Positions 15,857-26,940 are shown, counted from the stretch's first letter. The stretch is 29,332 nucleotides of DNA from Deinococcus piscis (GCF_014653275.1 NZ_BNAL01000034.1:1-29332); one strand, 5' to 3'. The notes: generated by a model not told the origin, from the sequence alone. Made by a program: numbers and translations.

Positions 15857-16845
15857 GGCTGGCCTCCTGGCAGGCCAGGCCCAGTCGCAGGTGGGACAGT
15901 CCCCGCAGGCCGGGGCGGAAACCCGGCGGGCACCGTCGCCGCGCCGCTTGCTGCTTCTGCTGGAGCCGTAGCGGCACTTGAGGCCGTTGGTACCGTGGCT
16001 GCGGCTGCACCCGAAGTGGTTGGTGCCGTAGTTGTACCTGAAGCAGCTAGGGCAGTTGCCGTGCCCGAAGCGACTGGTGCAGTTGCCGTGCCCGAAGCAG
16101 TTGGCGGCGCGGGCAGCTCTTTGCCGCTGCCGTCCAGCACACGGAAGCGGAAGGTCTTGGCATCCAGGGTCAGCGGGCGCTCTGGCTCGACATGCAGCAG
16201 CGCCACCTGTTCGCCGGAGCGGGGCACCGCCCTGAAGCCCAGGTCCAGCGTCAGGGTCTGGCCTTTTTGCTCCCACTTGAGCAGACCACTTGAGGGCCCA
16301 CCCTGCACACGGGTGACTTTTGCCCCCTGCGGCACTTCCCAGGTCACGCGGGCGGCGCGGGCCGTGCGGGGCGCAGTGATATTCAGCGGAACCCGGGTGG
16401 CCCCGCGAATCTCAGCGCGGGGCAGCTCCAGGCTCAGCTTGAGCGGGGGCAAGTCACCCACATTCAGGGTGTACTCCTGCGCTTTGCTGCTCAGGTTGGC
16501 GTCGTTGGCCTCCAGGGTGAAGCGGAAGCTACCGGACTTGACGGGGGTTCCGCTCAGGCGCTGGTTGCTGAGCCTAAGGCCCTGCGGCAGTTCGCCACTC
16601 GCCACCTTGACCCCGTAAGGGCCAGTGCCACCGCGCAGATCAAGCGCCGCCTCGTAGGGCTCGCCAAGGTAGGCGGCAGGCAAGCTGGACGTGCCAAAGG
16701 TCAGAGGGTCGCGGTAGACCCGCCCACTGCCGCTGGCAACCGAGTCACCGCAGGCAGACAGCAAGGCAGCGGGCAGCAGCGCCAACCCCAGCCGCAGCTG
16801 GAAGCGGGCGCGGCGCGGCGCAGACACAGGGAAAAGGCTTGGCAT
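15853..16845 (-). CDS. Ig-like domain lipoprotein with an Ala/Thr/Ser repeat tail, first gene of the cluster
   Basis: 330 residues from the ATG at 16845; the open frame continues upstream, but a TAAACT box 7 nt before this ATG and the signal sequence right after it fix the start. The N-terminus has basic residues, a hydrophobic core (L-G-L-A-L-L-P-A-A) and the lipobox L-L-S-A-C-G. Residues ~55-130 are a putative Ig (He_PIG-type) domain: L-P-A-A-Y-L-G-E-P-Y, then G-E-L-P-Q-G-L-R-L, L-S-G-T-P-V-K-S-G-S-F-R-F-T and E-A-N-D-A. A second beta-rich domain follows to ~residue 250. The tail is a 9-residue repeat (A-S-G-T-A-T-A-P-V type) ending in Pro/Gly-rich sequence, probably a flexible stalk. Anchored outside the membrane, it heads four genes for exported proteins. 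Confidence 0.87.
   Translation of the reverse strand: MPSLFPVSAPRRARFQLRLGLALLPAALLSACGDSVASGSGRVYRDPLTFGTSSLPAAYLGEPYEAALDLRGGTGPYGVKVASGELPQGLRLSNQRLSGTPVKSGSFRFTLEANDANLSSKAQEYTLNVGDLPPLKLSLELPRAEIRGATRVPLNITAPRTARAARVTWEVPQGAKVTRVQGGPSSGLLKWEQKGQTLTLDLGFRAVPRSGEQVALLHVEPERPLTLDAKTFRFRVLDGSGKELPAPPTASGTATAPVASGTATALAASGTTTAPTTSGAAAATVPTASSAATAPAEAASGAATVPAGFPPRPAGTVPPATGPGLPGGQP
16052..16098 (-). repeat. 27-bp minisatellite in the Ig-lipoprotein tail
   Basis: A 20-bp identical sequence at 16052-16071 and 16079-16098 repeats with period 27 (9 codons), and a decayed third unit lies just before it at ~16020-16045. It encodes the A-S-G-T-A-T-A repeat. Being a multiple of three, copy-number change would alter stalk length without a frameshift. 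Confidence 0.75.
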
Positions 16846-16852
16846 GGTGTTC

Positions 16853-16858
16853 AGTTTA
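16853..16858 (-). promoter_or_regulatory. Leaderless -10 box (TAAACT) of the secreted-protein operon
   Basis: On the minus strand TAAACT ends 7 nt before the ATG at 16845. The divergent nrnA promoter lies ~120 bp away. Confidence 0.6.
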
Positions 16859-16976
16859 GCGAGCCGTGAAATGAGGAATTCATACGTCACTCGCTGCTTC
16901 AGGGCGCTGCCGCCTGGACAGTGCGGCGGGCAGGACACCCCAGGACACACGCCCCGCCGGGATGACATGGGCCACC

Positions 16977-16982
16977 TATACT
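16977..16982 (+). promoter_or_regulatory. Leaderless -10 box (TATACT) of nrnA
   Basis: TATACT ends 6 nt before the ATG at 16989, which decides that start over the in-frame ATG at 16962 (which would lie upstream of the -10). Confidence 0.65.
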
Positions 16983-16988
16983 GCCTGG

Positions 16989-18017
16989 ATGACTCAAACC
17001 GACAACCAAGGCCCAGCCGACTATGCGGCTCAGGTGCAGCAGGTGGCGCAGACCCTGCTGAATCACCCTGGCCCTATCGTCGTGCTGGCGCATGAGAATC
17101 CGGACGGTGACGCCCTAGGCAGTGTGCTAGGCCTGACCCGCGCCCTGCGGCAACTGGGCCGCGAGGTGTACGCTCCCATGACCTTGCCGCGCTACTTGCA
17201 GTTCCTGCCCGAACCCGCTGAGCTCTGCGCCCGGCTGGAAGCCTGGCCAGCAGGGGCGCTGGCTGCTGTGCTGGACGTAGACAACAACGACCATACCCGG
17301 GTGGCGGGAGCCGATATGGCCGGGTTCAGCGGCCCAGTGGTGAACATTGACCACCACGGCACCAACCAGCGGCAGGCAGACGCCCTGCTGGTGGACCCTT
17401 CTCAGCCTGCCACCGCGCAAATCATGGTGGACGTGCTGGACGCGCTGGGTATCCAGTGGACCGAAGCCCTCGCCACCCCCCTGCTGCTGGGCCTGATTAC
17501 CGACACTGGGTCATTTCAGTTCTCAAGCACCACACCACAGACTCTGCGGACCGGAGCGCGGCTGCTGGAATACGGTGCCCGGCTGAACTGGCTGAACGAA
17601 CAGCGCATGCAGAATTCGCCCACCTATTACACCTTGCTGCGCGAAGTGCTGAACACCATGGAATTTGCCCACGGCGGCCAGGTGGTGCTGGCGCATGTGG
17701 ACGATGCCATGCTGGAGCGGGCCGGGGCCAGTTGGGACGAAGTGGACCCCTATGTGGGGATGCTCCGCAACGCCGAAGGAGCCCTGCTGGCGGTACTGAT
17801 CAAGGACTACGGTGAGCGGGTCAAGTTCTCGCTGCGCTCACGCGGGGGGCTCAGTGCCCAGAACATCGCCGTAGCGCTGGGCGGGGGCGGCCATGTCCCC
17901 GCTGCCGGGGCCACGGTAGAAGCGCCCTATGCCCAGGCGCGTGCCCAGCTGGACGCGGCAGTGGCCGCCGAGCTGGAGCGGCTGGGCAGTGACGAATCCG
18001 GGGCACAGCCCCAGTGA
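16989..18017 (+). CDS. nrnA: DHH/DHHA1 phosphoesterase, NrnA-type oligoribonuclease / pAp phosphatase
   Basis: 342 residues, standard for the NrnA group, which degrades 2-5 nt RNA fragments and dephosphorylates pAp. The DHH motifs are complete: motif I H35-E-N-P-D39-G-D41-A with the metal-binding His and Asps, motif II D-V-D-N-N-D-H, motif III N-I-D121-H-H (the name-giving DHH), and motif IV T-D-T-G-S-F-Q-F. The C-terminal DHHA1 domain ends in the substrate-binding G-G-G-G-H-V-P-A-A-G. The enzyme is cytoplasmic. Its stop overlaps the start of a small lipoprotein gene by 4 nt (GTGA). Exact substrate preference (nanoRNA versus pAp or cyclic dinucleotides) cannot be read from sequence alone. Confidence 0.93.
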   Translation: MTQTDNQGPADYAAQVQQVAQTLLNHPGPIVVLAHENPDGDALGSVLGLTRALRQLGREVYAPMTLPRYLQFLPEPAELCARLEAWPAGALAAVLDVDNNDHTRVAGADMAGFSGPVVNIDHHGTNQRQADALLVDPSQPATAQIMVDVLDALGIQWTEALATPLLLGLITDTGSFQFSSTTPQTLRTGARLLEYGARLNWLNEQRMQNSPTYYTLLREVLNTMEFAHGGQVVLAHVDDAMLERAGASWDEVDPYVGMLRNAEGALLAVLIKDYGERVKFSLRSRGGLSAQNIAVALGGGGHVPAAGATVEAPYAQARAQLDAAVAAELERLGSDESGAQPQ

Positions 18018-18388
18018 CCCGTCTCCCCCGCCCCGCCGCAGCGGCTCTGCTCGTCCTGCTTCCTCTGCTGGGCGGCTGCCTGGACAGCGGCGCACGCACA
18101 CCAGTGGTCAGCGTGACGAATACAGTCCCCGCCATTGCTGGGCCGGTCACGGTGGAGCTGGGCGGCGAGACGCTGGACTTCGGGCAACTGCGCTCAGGTG
18201 AGAAGCGGCGTATCAGCTACCAGCCCAAAGTGGCGTCGGGCGTGGTGGTGCACTCGCCGGGGCGCAGCACGGCGTTGGACCGCCGCATTGACCCGGCTGA
18301 CCCCGGCACACTGGGCAACGATGTGAACATCCTGCTGACTCCAGACGGGGCCATTCTGGACCCCAAGAAAAACCGCGCTCAGAACTGA
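18014..18388 (+). CDS. Small lipoprotein of unknown function, coupled to nrnA
   Basis: 124 residues with a GTG start overlapping the nrnA stop. Signal peptide with hydrophobic A-A-L-L-V-L-L-P-L-L and lipobox L-G-G-C (Cys22). The mature ~100 residues (V-T-V-E-L-G-G-E-T-L-D-F-G-Q-L; R-I-S-Y-Q-P-K-V; L-G-N-D-V-N-I-L-L-T-P-D-G) look like a compact beta domain that I cannot assign. GC3 bias is as strong as in its neighbours, so it is a real gene. No clear terminator lies in the 60 bp before the convergent gene. Confidence 0.8.
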   Translation: MTRLPRPAAAALLVLLPLLGGCLDSGARTPVVSVTNTVPAIAGPVTVELGGETLDFGQLRSGEKRRISYQPKVASGVVVHSPGRSTALDRRIDPADPGTLGNDVNILLTPDGAILDPKKNRAQN

Positions 18389-18448
18389 AGCCTGGCCCGG
18401 CCATCTTGCGCTGCACTCTGAGAGGGCACGGGATATGGCAGGAAAGGG

Positions 18449-19753
18449 TCAGGGAGCCTTCGGAGCTGCTGTCCCAGAAGCCGTGGCCGCTGATGTGACC
18501 GCAGCCGAAGCAGCTGGAGGCGCGGGCTTTTTCTGCGGGCCGATCACTTCATCCACTGCCGCATTGATCCAGGCAAAGGCGCGGTAGGTGTTCGGCATGG
18601 TGTACCACTCGTCAGCACCGTGCTGCATAAAGGCATAGACGACGTGGTGCCCATCTTTGGTCTTGAAATAGCCGGTGTAGGTCAGGAGCCTCCAGCCATT
18701 GCCGCCCTTGCCGTAAAAGGTCTGAATGTTGCCCACCTGCCCGGCCCGGAGTCCAGCCTTGCCGTAGCCCAGCCGCGCCACTTCATCCTGCCACCGCCCA
18801 GCGCGCTCACTCAGTCCACCGCGCAGGTACTGGTGGGCCAGCAGCGTGGCGAACTCGTAAGGGGTGCTGAGGTTGTGGCTGCCCAGGTCGTCACGGGGTT
18901 CGTGGGTCTTCTCGAAGTAAGGGTCCAGCTTGGGCACCAGCTCGTAGACGGTGTACTCCTTGGCGTCCGCGTCCATCTGGGCCGCCAGAGCGGCGCGGTC
19001 CTCACGCCGCCACCAGTCCGGATGCGCCAGATAGGTTGAGCTCAGGCCCGCTTGCATCACCCACCAGGCCTTGGTCGGCAAAATCAGGCGGGTGTGACAC
19101 AGCCGCAACTCATCGGCCAGCGCCTGCACACGCTGCAATCCCACGCGGCGGTGCAGCAGGTCGGTGGCGGTGTTGTCGGAGTTGCGAATCATGCGCTCGG
19201 TCAGGGTGCGGACATTGGAATGGTCAAACGGATATTCGCCCAGGCTCTGACCGGCGGGCGTGATCTCAAAGCGTTCCTGCGGCGAAAGACGCCCAGCATC
19301 GAACTCGCGCAGCGTGGCCCACAGCACTGCCTGCTTGTAGGTGCTTGCCAGCGGAAAGACGCTGTCGGGGTTGGTGCCTACCGCCCGCAGCACCTCCAGG
19401 GTTTGGGGGTCCACCTCGGCCACCCACAGGCCCAGCCGCCCGGACAGCGGATAAGGCGGCGCCGGAGCTTTGGCCGCCTCCGGAGCTGGGGCCAAACAAG
19501 CCGGTTCCTGAGGAGGCACAGGCGACTCGCTGACGCTGGCGGCTGCCCCGACGAGTATGATCTCGCCACTATCTTGCTGCGACACAGAACCTTGTTGCGA
19601 CACGGAAGCTTGTTGCTGCCCAGAGTCTTGCTGATGCGCGGCAACGCCCGGCGGCGCAGACGCCGTCGCCTGCTCACCCCACCACCAGGCTCCAGCTCCC
19701 CCCAGGGCGAGCGTCATCAACGCACCCAAGAAAGTGGCTGGCTTTAGCGGCAT
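18449..19753 (-). CDS. Class A beta-lactamase-like serine hydrolase, membrane-anchored or secreted
   Basis: 434 residues. An N-terminal hydrophobic segment ([15 protein letters not shown]) acts as signal or anchor; a Gln/Ser-rich linker with repeated V-S-Q-Q-x-S follows. The catalytic domain carries all three penicillin-interacting motifs: Ser137-T-Y-Lys140 (SxxK), Ser192-D-N194, and Lys349-[11 protein letters not shown] matches class A beta-lactamases. However, the omega loop with the deacylating Glu (E-P-E-L-N type) is not recognisable. About 50 extra residues (W-W-x..., [13 protein letters not shown]) sit between SDN and KGG, so hydrolysis of beta-lactams is doubtful; a role in peptidoglycan or peptide/ester hydrolysis is equally possible. 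GGAAAG is the ribosome-binding site. The C-terminus is an Ala/Pro/Thr-rich tail. Confidence 0.85.
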   Translation of the reverse strand: MPLKPATFLGALMTLALGGAGAWWWGEQATASAPPGVAAHQQDSGQQQASVSQQGSVSQQDSGEIILVGAAASVSESPVPPQEPACLAPAPEAAKAPAPPYPLSGRLGLWVAEVDPQTLEVLRAVGTNPDSVFPLASTYKQAVLWATLREFDAGRLSPQERFEITPAGQSLGEYPFDHSNVRTLTERMIRNSDNTATDLLHRRVGLQRVQALADELRLCHTRLILPTKAWWVMQAGLSSTYLAHPDWWRREDRAALAAQMDADAKEYTVYELVPKLDPYFEKTHEPRDDLGSHNLSTPYEFATLLAHQYLRGGLSERAGRWQDEVARLGYGKAGLRAGQVGNIQTFYGKGGNGWRLLTYTGYFKTKDGHHVVYAFMQHGADEWYTMPNTYRAFAWINAAVDEVIGPQKKPAPPAASAAVTSAATASGTAAPKAP

Positions 19754-19844
19754 CGCTGCTTTCCGCAGGGCTCAGCCCAAGCCCGAATGAAGAACAACTG
19801 TGGCATTCCTCATAGTTTATCATCTGCTGCGCGGGGCGGGCAGC

Positions 19845-19880
19845 AAAAAGCAGACCCCGGTGAGGTCCGGAAGTCTGCTT
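19845..19880 (-). terminator. Rho-independent terminator of the Fe-S oxidoreductase gene
   Basis: AAGCAGAC (19848-19855) pairs with GTCTGCTT (19873-19880), with further pairing inside. On the minus strand the stem runs into TTTTTGC. It lies ~60 nt beyond the stop at 19938. Confidence 0.85.
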
Positions 19881-19937
19881 GGCGTGAAGGAGAAAAGGGA
19901 TAAAAGTGAGGGCGCTGCACCCAGGGCAGCGCTCAGG

Positions 19938-23084
<3,147 letters not shown>

Positions 23085-23179
23085 GGCAGGGAACCTCCGG
23101 AAAAGAACGGCTTGGGGCTGGCAAGAGATAAAGACAAGAGGCCGGACCTTCGGGCCTGAATTTTGAACTCAGTCCAAAC

Positions 23180-23185
23180 AGTGTA
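23180..23185 (-). promoter_or_regulatory. Probable -10 box (TACACT) of the Fe-S oxidoreductase gene
   Basis: On the minus strand GCTACACT lies ~95 nt upstream of the TTG start, the same core as the rpsT and tRNA promoters in this window. A leader of ~90 nt with GGAGGT would result. A -35 is not obvious. The remainder of 23085-23378 (294 bp) shows no gene. Confidence 0.45.
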
Positions 23186-23378
23186 GCGAACTTGGGGCTC
23201 AGGCCATTGTTCCACAGCAAAGCGGCGCAGGAGGTGCCGCCAGCACCGCCCAGAGGCGTCCCGTGCAGCAAGTCCAGGTCAGGTCGGGAGGCATGGGGCC
23301 GCACCCGCCAAAACCAAAGCTCTTCTCCCCCACCACAGCGCTCGGCCTCTCTAGGCGCGCTGAGGCGACTGTGAACGC

Positions 23379-23888
23379 TTACTTTTCCGGGGTCGGTGTG
23401 ACTGGGTTGTTGGATGTGGCTAGGTTATTGGGTGCAGTTGGGTTTAGAGACAGGTCACCTGCGGCCCCACACAGCAGCGCCACCTGCCCGGCATGCCAGG
23501 ACGAATGCCGGGCGTTCAGCCGCAGCAAACCCGCCACGCTGAAGCGGCGGCCCGCGTAGTCCAGCGGCTGGGCCAACTGCTGCTCAGAAAGGCTCCCCAG
23601 CGTGGTGAGCTCCCACCGCAGCAATTCCGGCAAATAATGCGGCGGGTCCAGCTCTAATTGCAGCGCACGGGCCACTGCGCCCCAGTAGGCACGCTTGGTG
23701 TCCAGAATGTGCCGCAGCCGCTCCAGGGCCAGCGCCTGCCCAGGGGCGTCCGGCGCTCTGTCTAGGGCCTGCTCAAAGGCGCGGTCCACACTCTCCCACG
23801 GGTCGAAGCTGGACTCGTTGAGCAGGGCGTACAGCCAGGCCAGGTGATTGGGCGGAAGGTCAGCGCGGTCAGATTGGCGTTTGCTCAT
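23379..23888 (-). CDS. DinB/DfsB-like four-helix protein
   Basis: 169 residues from the ATG at 23888 (GAGG 8 nt upstream). The frame stays open far upstream, but that part is antisense to the next gene and lacks coding character. A first helix with N-H-L-A-W-L-Y-A-L-L, a long middle helix, and a last helix with R-H-S-S-W-H-A-G-Q-V-A-L-L (H-x-x-x-H) fit the DinB superfamily, where three histidines bind a divalent metal. Deinococcus species carry many DinB paralogues, several damage-induced, but the substrate of this one (often thiol-transfer reactions with bacillithiol or mycothiol) is unknown. Odd: the C-terminus is a short Asn/Pro/Thr-rich tail. Confidence 0.65.
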   Translation of the reverse strand: MSKRQSDRADLPPNHLAWLYALLNESSFDPWESVDRAFEQALDRAPDAPGQALALERLRHILDTKRAYWGAVARALQLELDPPHYLPELLRWELTTLGSLSEQQLAQPLDYAGRRFSVAGLLRLNARHSSWHAGQVALLCGAAGDLSLNPTAPNNLATSNNPVTPTPEK

Positions 23889-23945
23889 GCCGCTATCCTC
23901 GCACGCATGCCCCGCAGCGCGCGCCGCTGCGCTGGCGTCTGCTAG

Positions 23946-23970
23946 CTTGGGCAGGATTCTTTGGCCCAAG
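23946..23970 (+). promoter_or_regulatory. Inverted repeat upstream of the secDF unit
   Basis: CTTGGGC (23946-23952) and GCCCAAG (23964-23970) are perfect 7-bp arms around 11 nt, ending 26 nt before the ATG at 23997 and within the divergent region with the DinB-like gene. It could be an operator or an mRNA hairpin. Confidence 0.35.
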
Positions 23971-23996
23971 TGGGCCATGTGCCACCCACCTGATCT

Positions 23997-24419
23997 ATGT
24001 CCCACGACCCGCTCCACTTCCTGCTGCACCTGCGTTCGGCCCTGACTGGCCGGGCGTCTTTCGGGCGGGCCGGGCCGCAGTCGGAAGGGGCTACACGTCT
24101 GGCGGCGCTGGGGCCGTGGCTGGTCATGCTGGCCGCGCTGCTGGGGCTGTCGGCTCCGGCCCCAAGAGAAGCGGCGCAGAACTTGCCCCCAGAACAGCTG
24201 CAGCAGGCTGAACTGCCCACCCTCGAACGCAGCAGCGCCCTGCCGGGGCGGCACCTGAAAGAAGGCCAGCCCCCGCAGCCGTGGCCTGACCTGCCCCCCG
24301 GCAGGCCCGAGCTGCCCAGTGGCCTGCATATCCTGCCGCTGCTCACTGTTTTGGCCCTGGACCTCCCTACCCCGCAGCGCCTGGCCCACTGGGGCAAACG
24401 GCAGCTGGAAGGCGGCTAG
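23997..24419 (+). CDS. Small membrane protein of unknown function preceding secDF
   Basis: 140 residues. GC-rich third positions are consistent along the frame, so it is a real gene. One clear transmembrane segment lies at ~34-52 (L-A-A-L-G-P-W-L-V-M-L-A-A-L-L-G-L). The rest is Pro/Leu/Gln-rich and a second short hydrophobic patch is near residue 110 (H-I-L-P-L-L-T-V-L-A-L). No family recognised. The ATG has no ribosome-binding site. It ends 59 bp before secDF with no terminator between, so the two are probably cotranscribed, and a link to Sec translocation is a reasonable but untested guess. Confidence 0.65.
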   Translation: MSHDPLHFLLHLRSALTGRASFGRAGPQSEGATRLAALGPWLVMLAALLGLSAPAPREAAQNLPPEQLQQAELPTLERSSALPGRHLKEGQPPQPWPDLPPGRPELPSGLHILPLLTVLALDLPTPQRLAHWGKRQLEGG

Positions 24420-24478
24420 GGGGCGGCACACCTGGCCTCTAACCTCATGACTTCCCGACCTCTACAGGAGAACTGCTT

Positions 24479-26761
24479 TTGACCTTCAACAACCCCAATC
24501 AGCGTCAGCGCCGACCCCGGCGCGGCGCGGTGCCCATCGCCAACCGGCCCAGTCCCTGGACGGGCCTGCTGCTGCTGGTCACCTTTCTGACCGCCCTGGC
24601 TTTCATCTGGCGGCCCTGGCAACACCCAGACACCCCCACGCAGCTGTACAACGACGAGTATCAGGCTGTGACATTGGGCCTGGACCTGCGCGGCGGCCTG
24701 CGCATTGAGCTGGAGCCCACCACAAAGGACTACACCCGCGAAGACCTGGACAAGGTCAAGACCATCGTGGAGAACCGGGTGGACGCTCTGGGCGTGGCGG
24801 AGCCCACCGTCACTGTGACGAGCAATGACCGCGTGGTGGTCGAGGCTCCCGGCGCAACGCCGGAGATTCAGCAGCAGGTCCGCGATGTGATCGGGCAGAC
24901 CGCCCGGCTGGAGTTCCGCATCGTCAAGGATGGCGTGACGCCTGACAGCACCCTGGCTGCCGAGAAGCCCGAAACGGGCGGCTACACTCTGGACGACCTC
25001 GGCCCAGCGCAGGCCACCGGTGAGATTATCGCCGACGCCCGCGCTACCACCGACCCGTCCGGTCGCTGGGTGGTGGCCTTCGACAACACCGAAGAAGGCG
25101 CCAAAAAGTTCGGTGAGTTCACCGGCCCCAACGTCGGCAAGCTGATGGCGATTGTGCTGGACGACCAGATTCAGTCGGTCGCCACCATCAACCAGCAGCT
25201 GTTCCGCGGCGTGCAAATCACCGGCGACTTTGATGCTGACGAGGCCAGCCAACTGGCGCTGGTGCTGGAAAGCGGTTCGCTGCCGATTCAGGTGCAGACC
25301 GCTGCCGAGCGCTCTATCGGCCCCAGCCTGGGCGCCGACGCCATTCAGAGCGGTATGACGGCTGGTCTGATTGGCCTGGGCGCCGTGTTCGTGCTGCTGT
25401 TCCTGTACTACGGCCCCTGGCTGGGCCTGGTCGGTGCCCTGGGTCTGCTGTTCTCGGCGGCCATCCTGATGGGCCTGCTGGGCGGCTTTGGCTCCACGCT
25501 GACGCTGCCGGGCATCGCCGGTCTGGTGCTGACCATCGGCGCGGCAGTGGACGGCAACGTGATTTCCTTCGAGCGTTTCAAAGAGGAGCGCCGACGCGGC
25601 AAAGGCGTACGCCAAGCCATCGCCAAAGCGTATGAGCACTCGACCCTGACCATCCTGGACGTGAACGCCACCCACCTGATCAGTGCCTTTGCCCTGTACC
25701 AGTTTTCCAGCGGCCCGGTGCGCGGCTTCGCGGTCGCCGTAATCGCCGGTACGCTGGCTTCGACCTTCTCCAACCTGGTGTTCGCCAAGTGGATGATGAG
25801 CTGGCTGGCGCAGCGCTTTCCCAACCTCAGTGCTCCGCAGTGGATCACTGAGCCGCGTATCAACTTCATGAAGCCCGCCGCCCTGATCAGCGCCGTGAGC
25901 GGCCTACTGGCCCTGGGCGGCATCGCCTACGTGGCGACGCAGGGCCTGAACTACGGGGTGGATTTCCGCTCTGGAACCACGGTCACCGCCCGCTTTGCGG
26001 ACGGCGTGACCCCCGAGCAGATTCGCGCGCAGATAGTGGCCGCCGGCGCCGAGCAGGTCACTCCGCAGAACACCGTCATTCAGCAGGACATCGTGCCGGG
26101 CACCGAAGGCCAGCAGTACACCATCAAGGTGCCCGAACTGACCGCCGAGCAGGTGAGCGCGGTTGGTCAGCAACTGGCCAGCCTGAGTGGCGGCGAAGTG
26201 CAGAGCAGCGAGACAGTCGGCCCCACCGTAGGCGCAGAGCTGACCCGCAACACCATCTACGCCATGCTGCTGGGCCTGACCGGCATTCTGATCTACGTGT
26301 GGTTCCGCTTTGACCTAGTGATGGGCCTGGGTTCCATCCTGGCAACCATACACGACGTGGCCATCGCAGTAGGCATCTACGCGCTGCTGGGCCTGGAGTT
26401 CAACATCTCCACCGTGGCGGCCATCCTGACATTGATCGGCTACTCGCTCAACGACTCGATCATTATCTCGGACCGCATCCGCGAGAACCTGCGCTCAATG
26501 CGCGGCCAGAGTTACCGCGACATCGTGAATGCCTCGATCAACCAGACCCTGTCGCGCACCGTGATGACCTCGCTGAGCACCATGCTGCCGCTGATCGCCC
26601 TGCTGATCTGGGGCGGGCCAGTGCTGCGCGACTTTAGCCTGATTCTCCTGATCGGTATCATCGTGGGCACCTATTCCAGCATTTACATCGTGGCCCCGCT
26701 GGTGGTGTTCTGGAACGAGCGACGCCAGCCCCGCACGGCCCAGCCTGAGCCTGTGGCCTGA
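24479..26761 (+). CDS. secDF: Fused protein translocase subunit SecDF
   Basis: 760 residues, SecD and SecF joined in one chain, twelve transmembrane segments expected. SecDF uses the proton gradient to pull proteins through SecYEG on the outer side of the membrane. The SecD part begins with one membrane helix and L-G-L-D-L-R-G-G-L, then the large P1 domain and helices containing L-P-G-I-A-G-L-V-L-T-I-G-A-A-V-D-G-N-V, with the proton-relay Asp358. The SecF part starts near residue 460 (helix, then N-Y-G-V-D-F-R-S-G-T), with L-I-G-Y-S-L-N-D-S-I-I-I-S-D-R and Asp659. The TTG start is supported by AGGAG 8 nt upstream. A strong terminator follows. Confidence 0.97.
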   Translation: MTFNNPNQRQRRPRRGAVPIANRPSPWTGLLLLVTFLTALAFIWRPWQHPDTPTQLYNDEYQAVTLGLDLRGGLRIELEPTTKDYTREDLDKVKTIVENRVDALGVAEPTVTVTSNDRVVVEAPGATPEIQQQVRDVIGQTARLEFRIVKDGVTPDSTLAAEKPETGGYTLDDLGPAQATGEIIADARATTDPSGRWVVAFDNTEEGAKKFGEFTGPNVGKLMAIVLDDQIQSVATINQQLFRGVQITGDFDADEASQLALVLESGSLPIQVQTAAERSIGPSLGADAIQSGMTAGLIGLGAVFVLLFLYYGPWLGLVGALGLLFSAAILMGLLGGFGSTLTLPGIAGLVLTIGAAVDGNVISFERFKEERRRGKGVRQAIAKAYEHSTLTILDVNATHLISAFALYQFSSGPVRGFAVAVIAGTLASTFSNLVFAKWMMSWLAQRFPNLSAPQWITEPRINFMKPAALISAVSGLLALGGIAYVATQGLNYGVDFRSGTTVTARFADGVTPEQIRAQIVAAGAEQVTPQNTVIQQDIVPGTEGQQYTIKVPELTAEQVSAVGQQLASLSGGEVQSSETVGPTVGAELTRNTIYAMLLGLTGILIYVWFRFDLVMGLGSILATIHDVAIAVGIYALLGLEFNISTVAAILTLIGYSLNDSIIISDRIRENLRSMRGQSYRDIVNASINQTLSRTVMTSLSTMLPLIALLIWGGPVLRDFSLILLIGIIVGTYSSIYIVAPLVVFWNERRQPRTAQPEPVA

Positions 26762-26789
26762 GCCGCGTCCCCTTTCTCCGCCCCCCTCG

Positions 26790-26820
26790 CCCCGCGCCTG
26801 GCTGCCAGCGCGGGGTTTTT
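26790..26820 (+). terminator. Rho-independent terminator of secDF
   Basis: CCCCGCGC (26790-26797) pairs perfectly with GCGCGGGG (26808-26815) with a 10-nt loop that can pair further, followed by TTTTT. A second T7 run occurs at 26832-26838. Confidence 0.95.
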
Positions 26821-26863
26821 GAGTGCAGGGGTTTTTTTGAGTGCAGGGTGTTTGTGGGCTGAG

Positions 26864-26899
26864 TGCGCTTGCCAGTGCACTTGCCAATGCGCTTGCCAG
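26864..26899. repeat. Three tandem 12-bp repeats downstream of secDF
   Basis: Units TGCGCTTGCCAG, TGCACTTGCCAA and TGCGCTTGCCAG at 26864, 26876 and 26888. Just upstream GAGTGCAGGG occurs twice (26821 and 26839) and GAGTGC a third time at 26861, so the whole 26816-26899 stretch is repetitive. It lies between the secDF terminator and the next promoter. Confidence 0.8.
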
Positions 26900-26940
26900 G
26901 CCCCTCATCACCACTTCACCCCGGCGTCAGCCTCAGCCGT

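Noticed and set aside
15857..16276. N-terminal extension of the Pro-rich secreted protein in the open frame
   Set aside because: It overlaps the Ig-lipoprotein gene in another frame and is Gly/Arg/Cys-rich noise; the GTG at 15856 is followed directly by a signal peptide and overlaps the upstream stop as GTGA.
24416..25675. Long minus-strand open frame opposite secDF
   Set aside because: His/Gln/Gly/Val-rich shadow of secDF with no recognisable domain.
26495..26914. Minus-strand frame starting with repeated A-S-A-L units
   Set aside because: The repeats are just the 12-bp tandem array translated, and most of the frame is antisense to secDF and its terminator.
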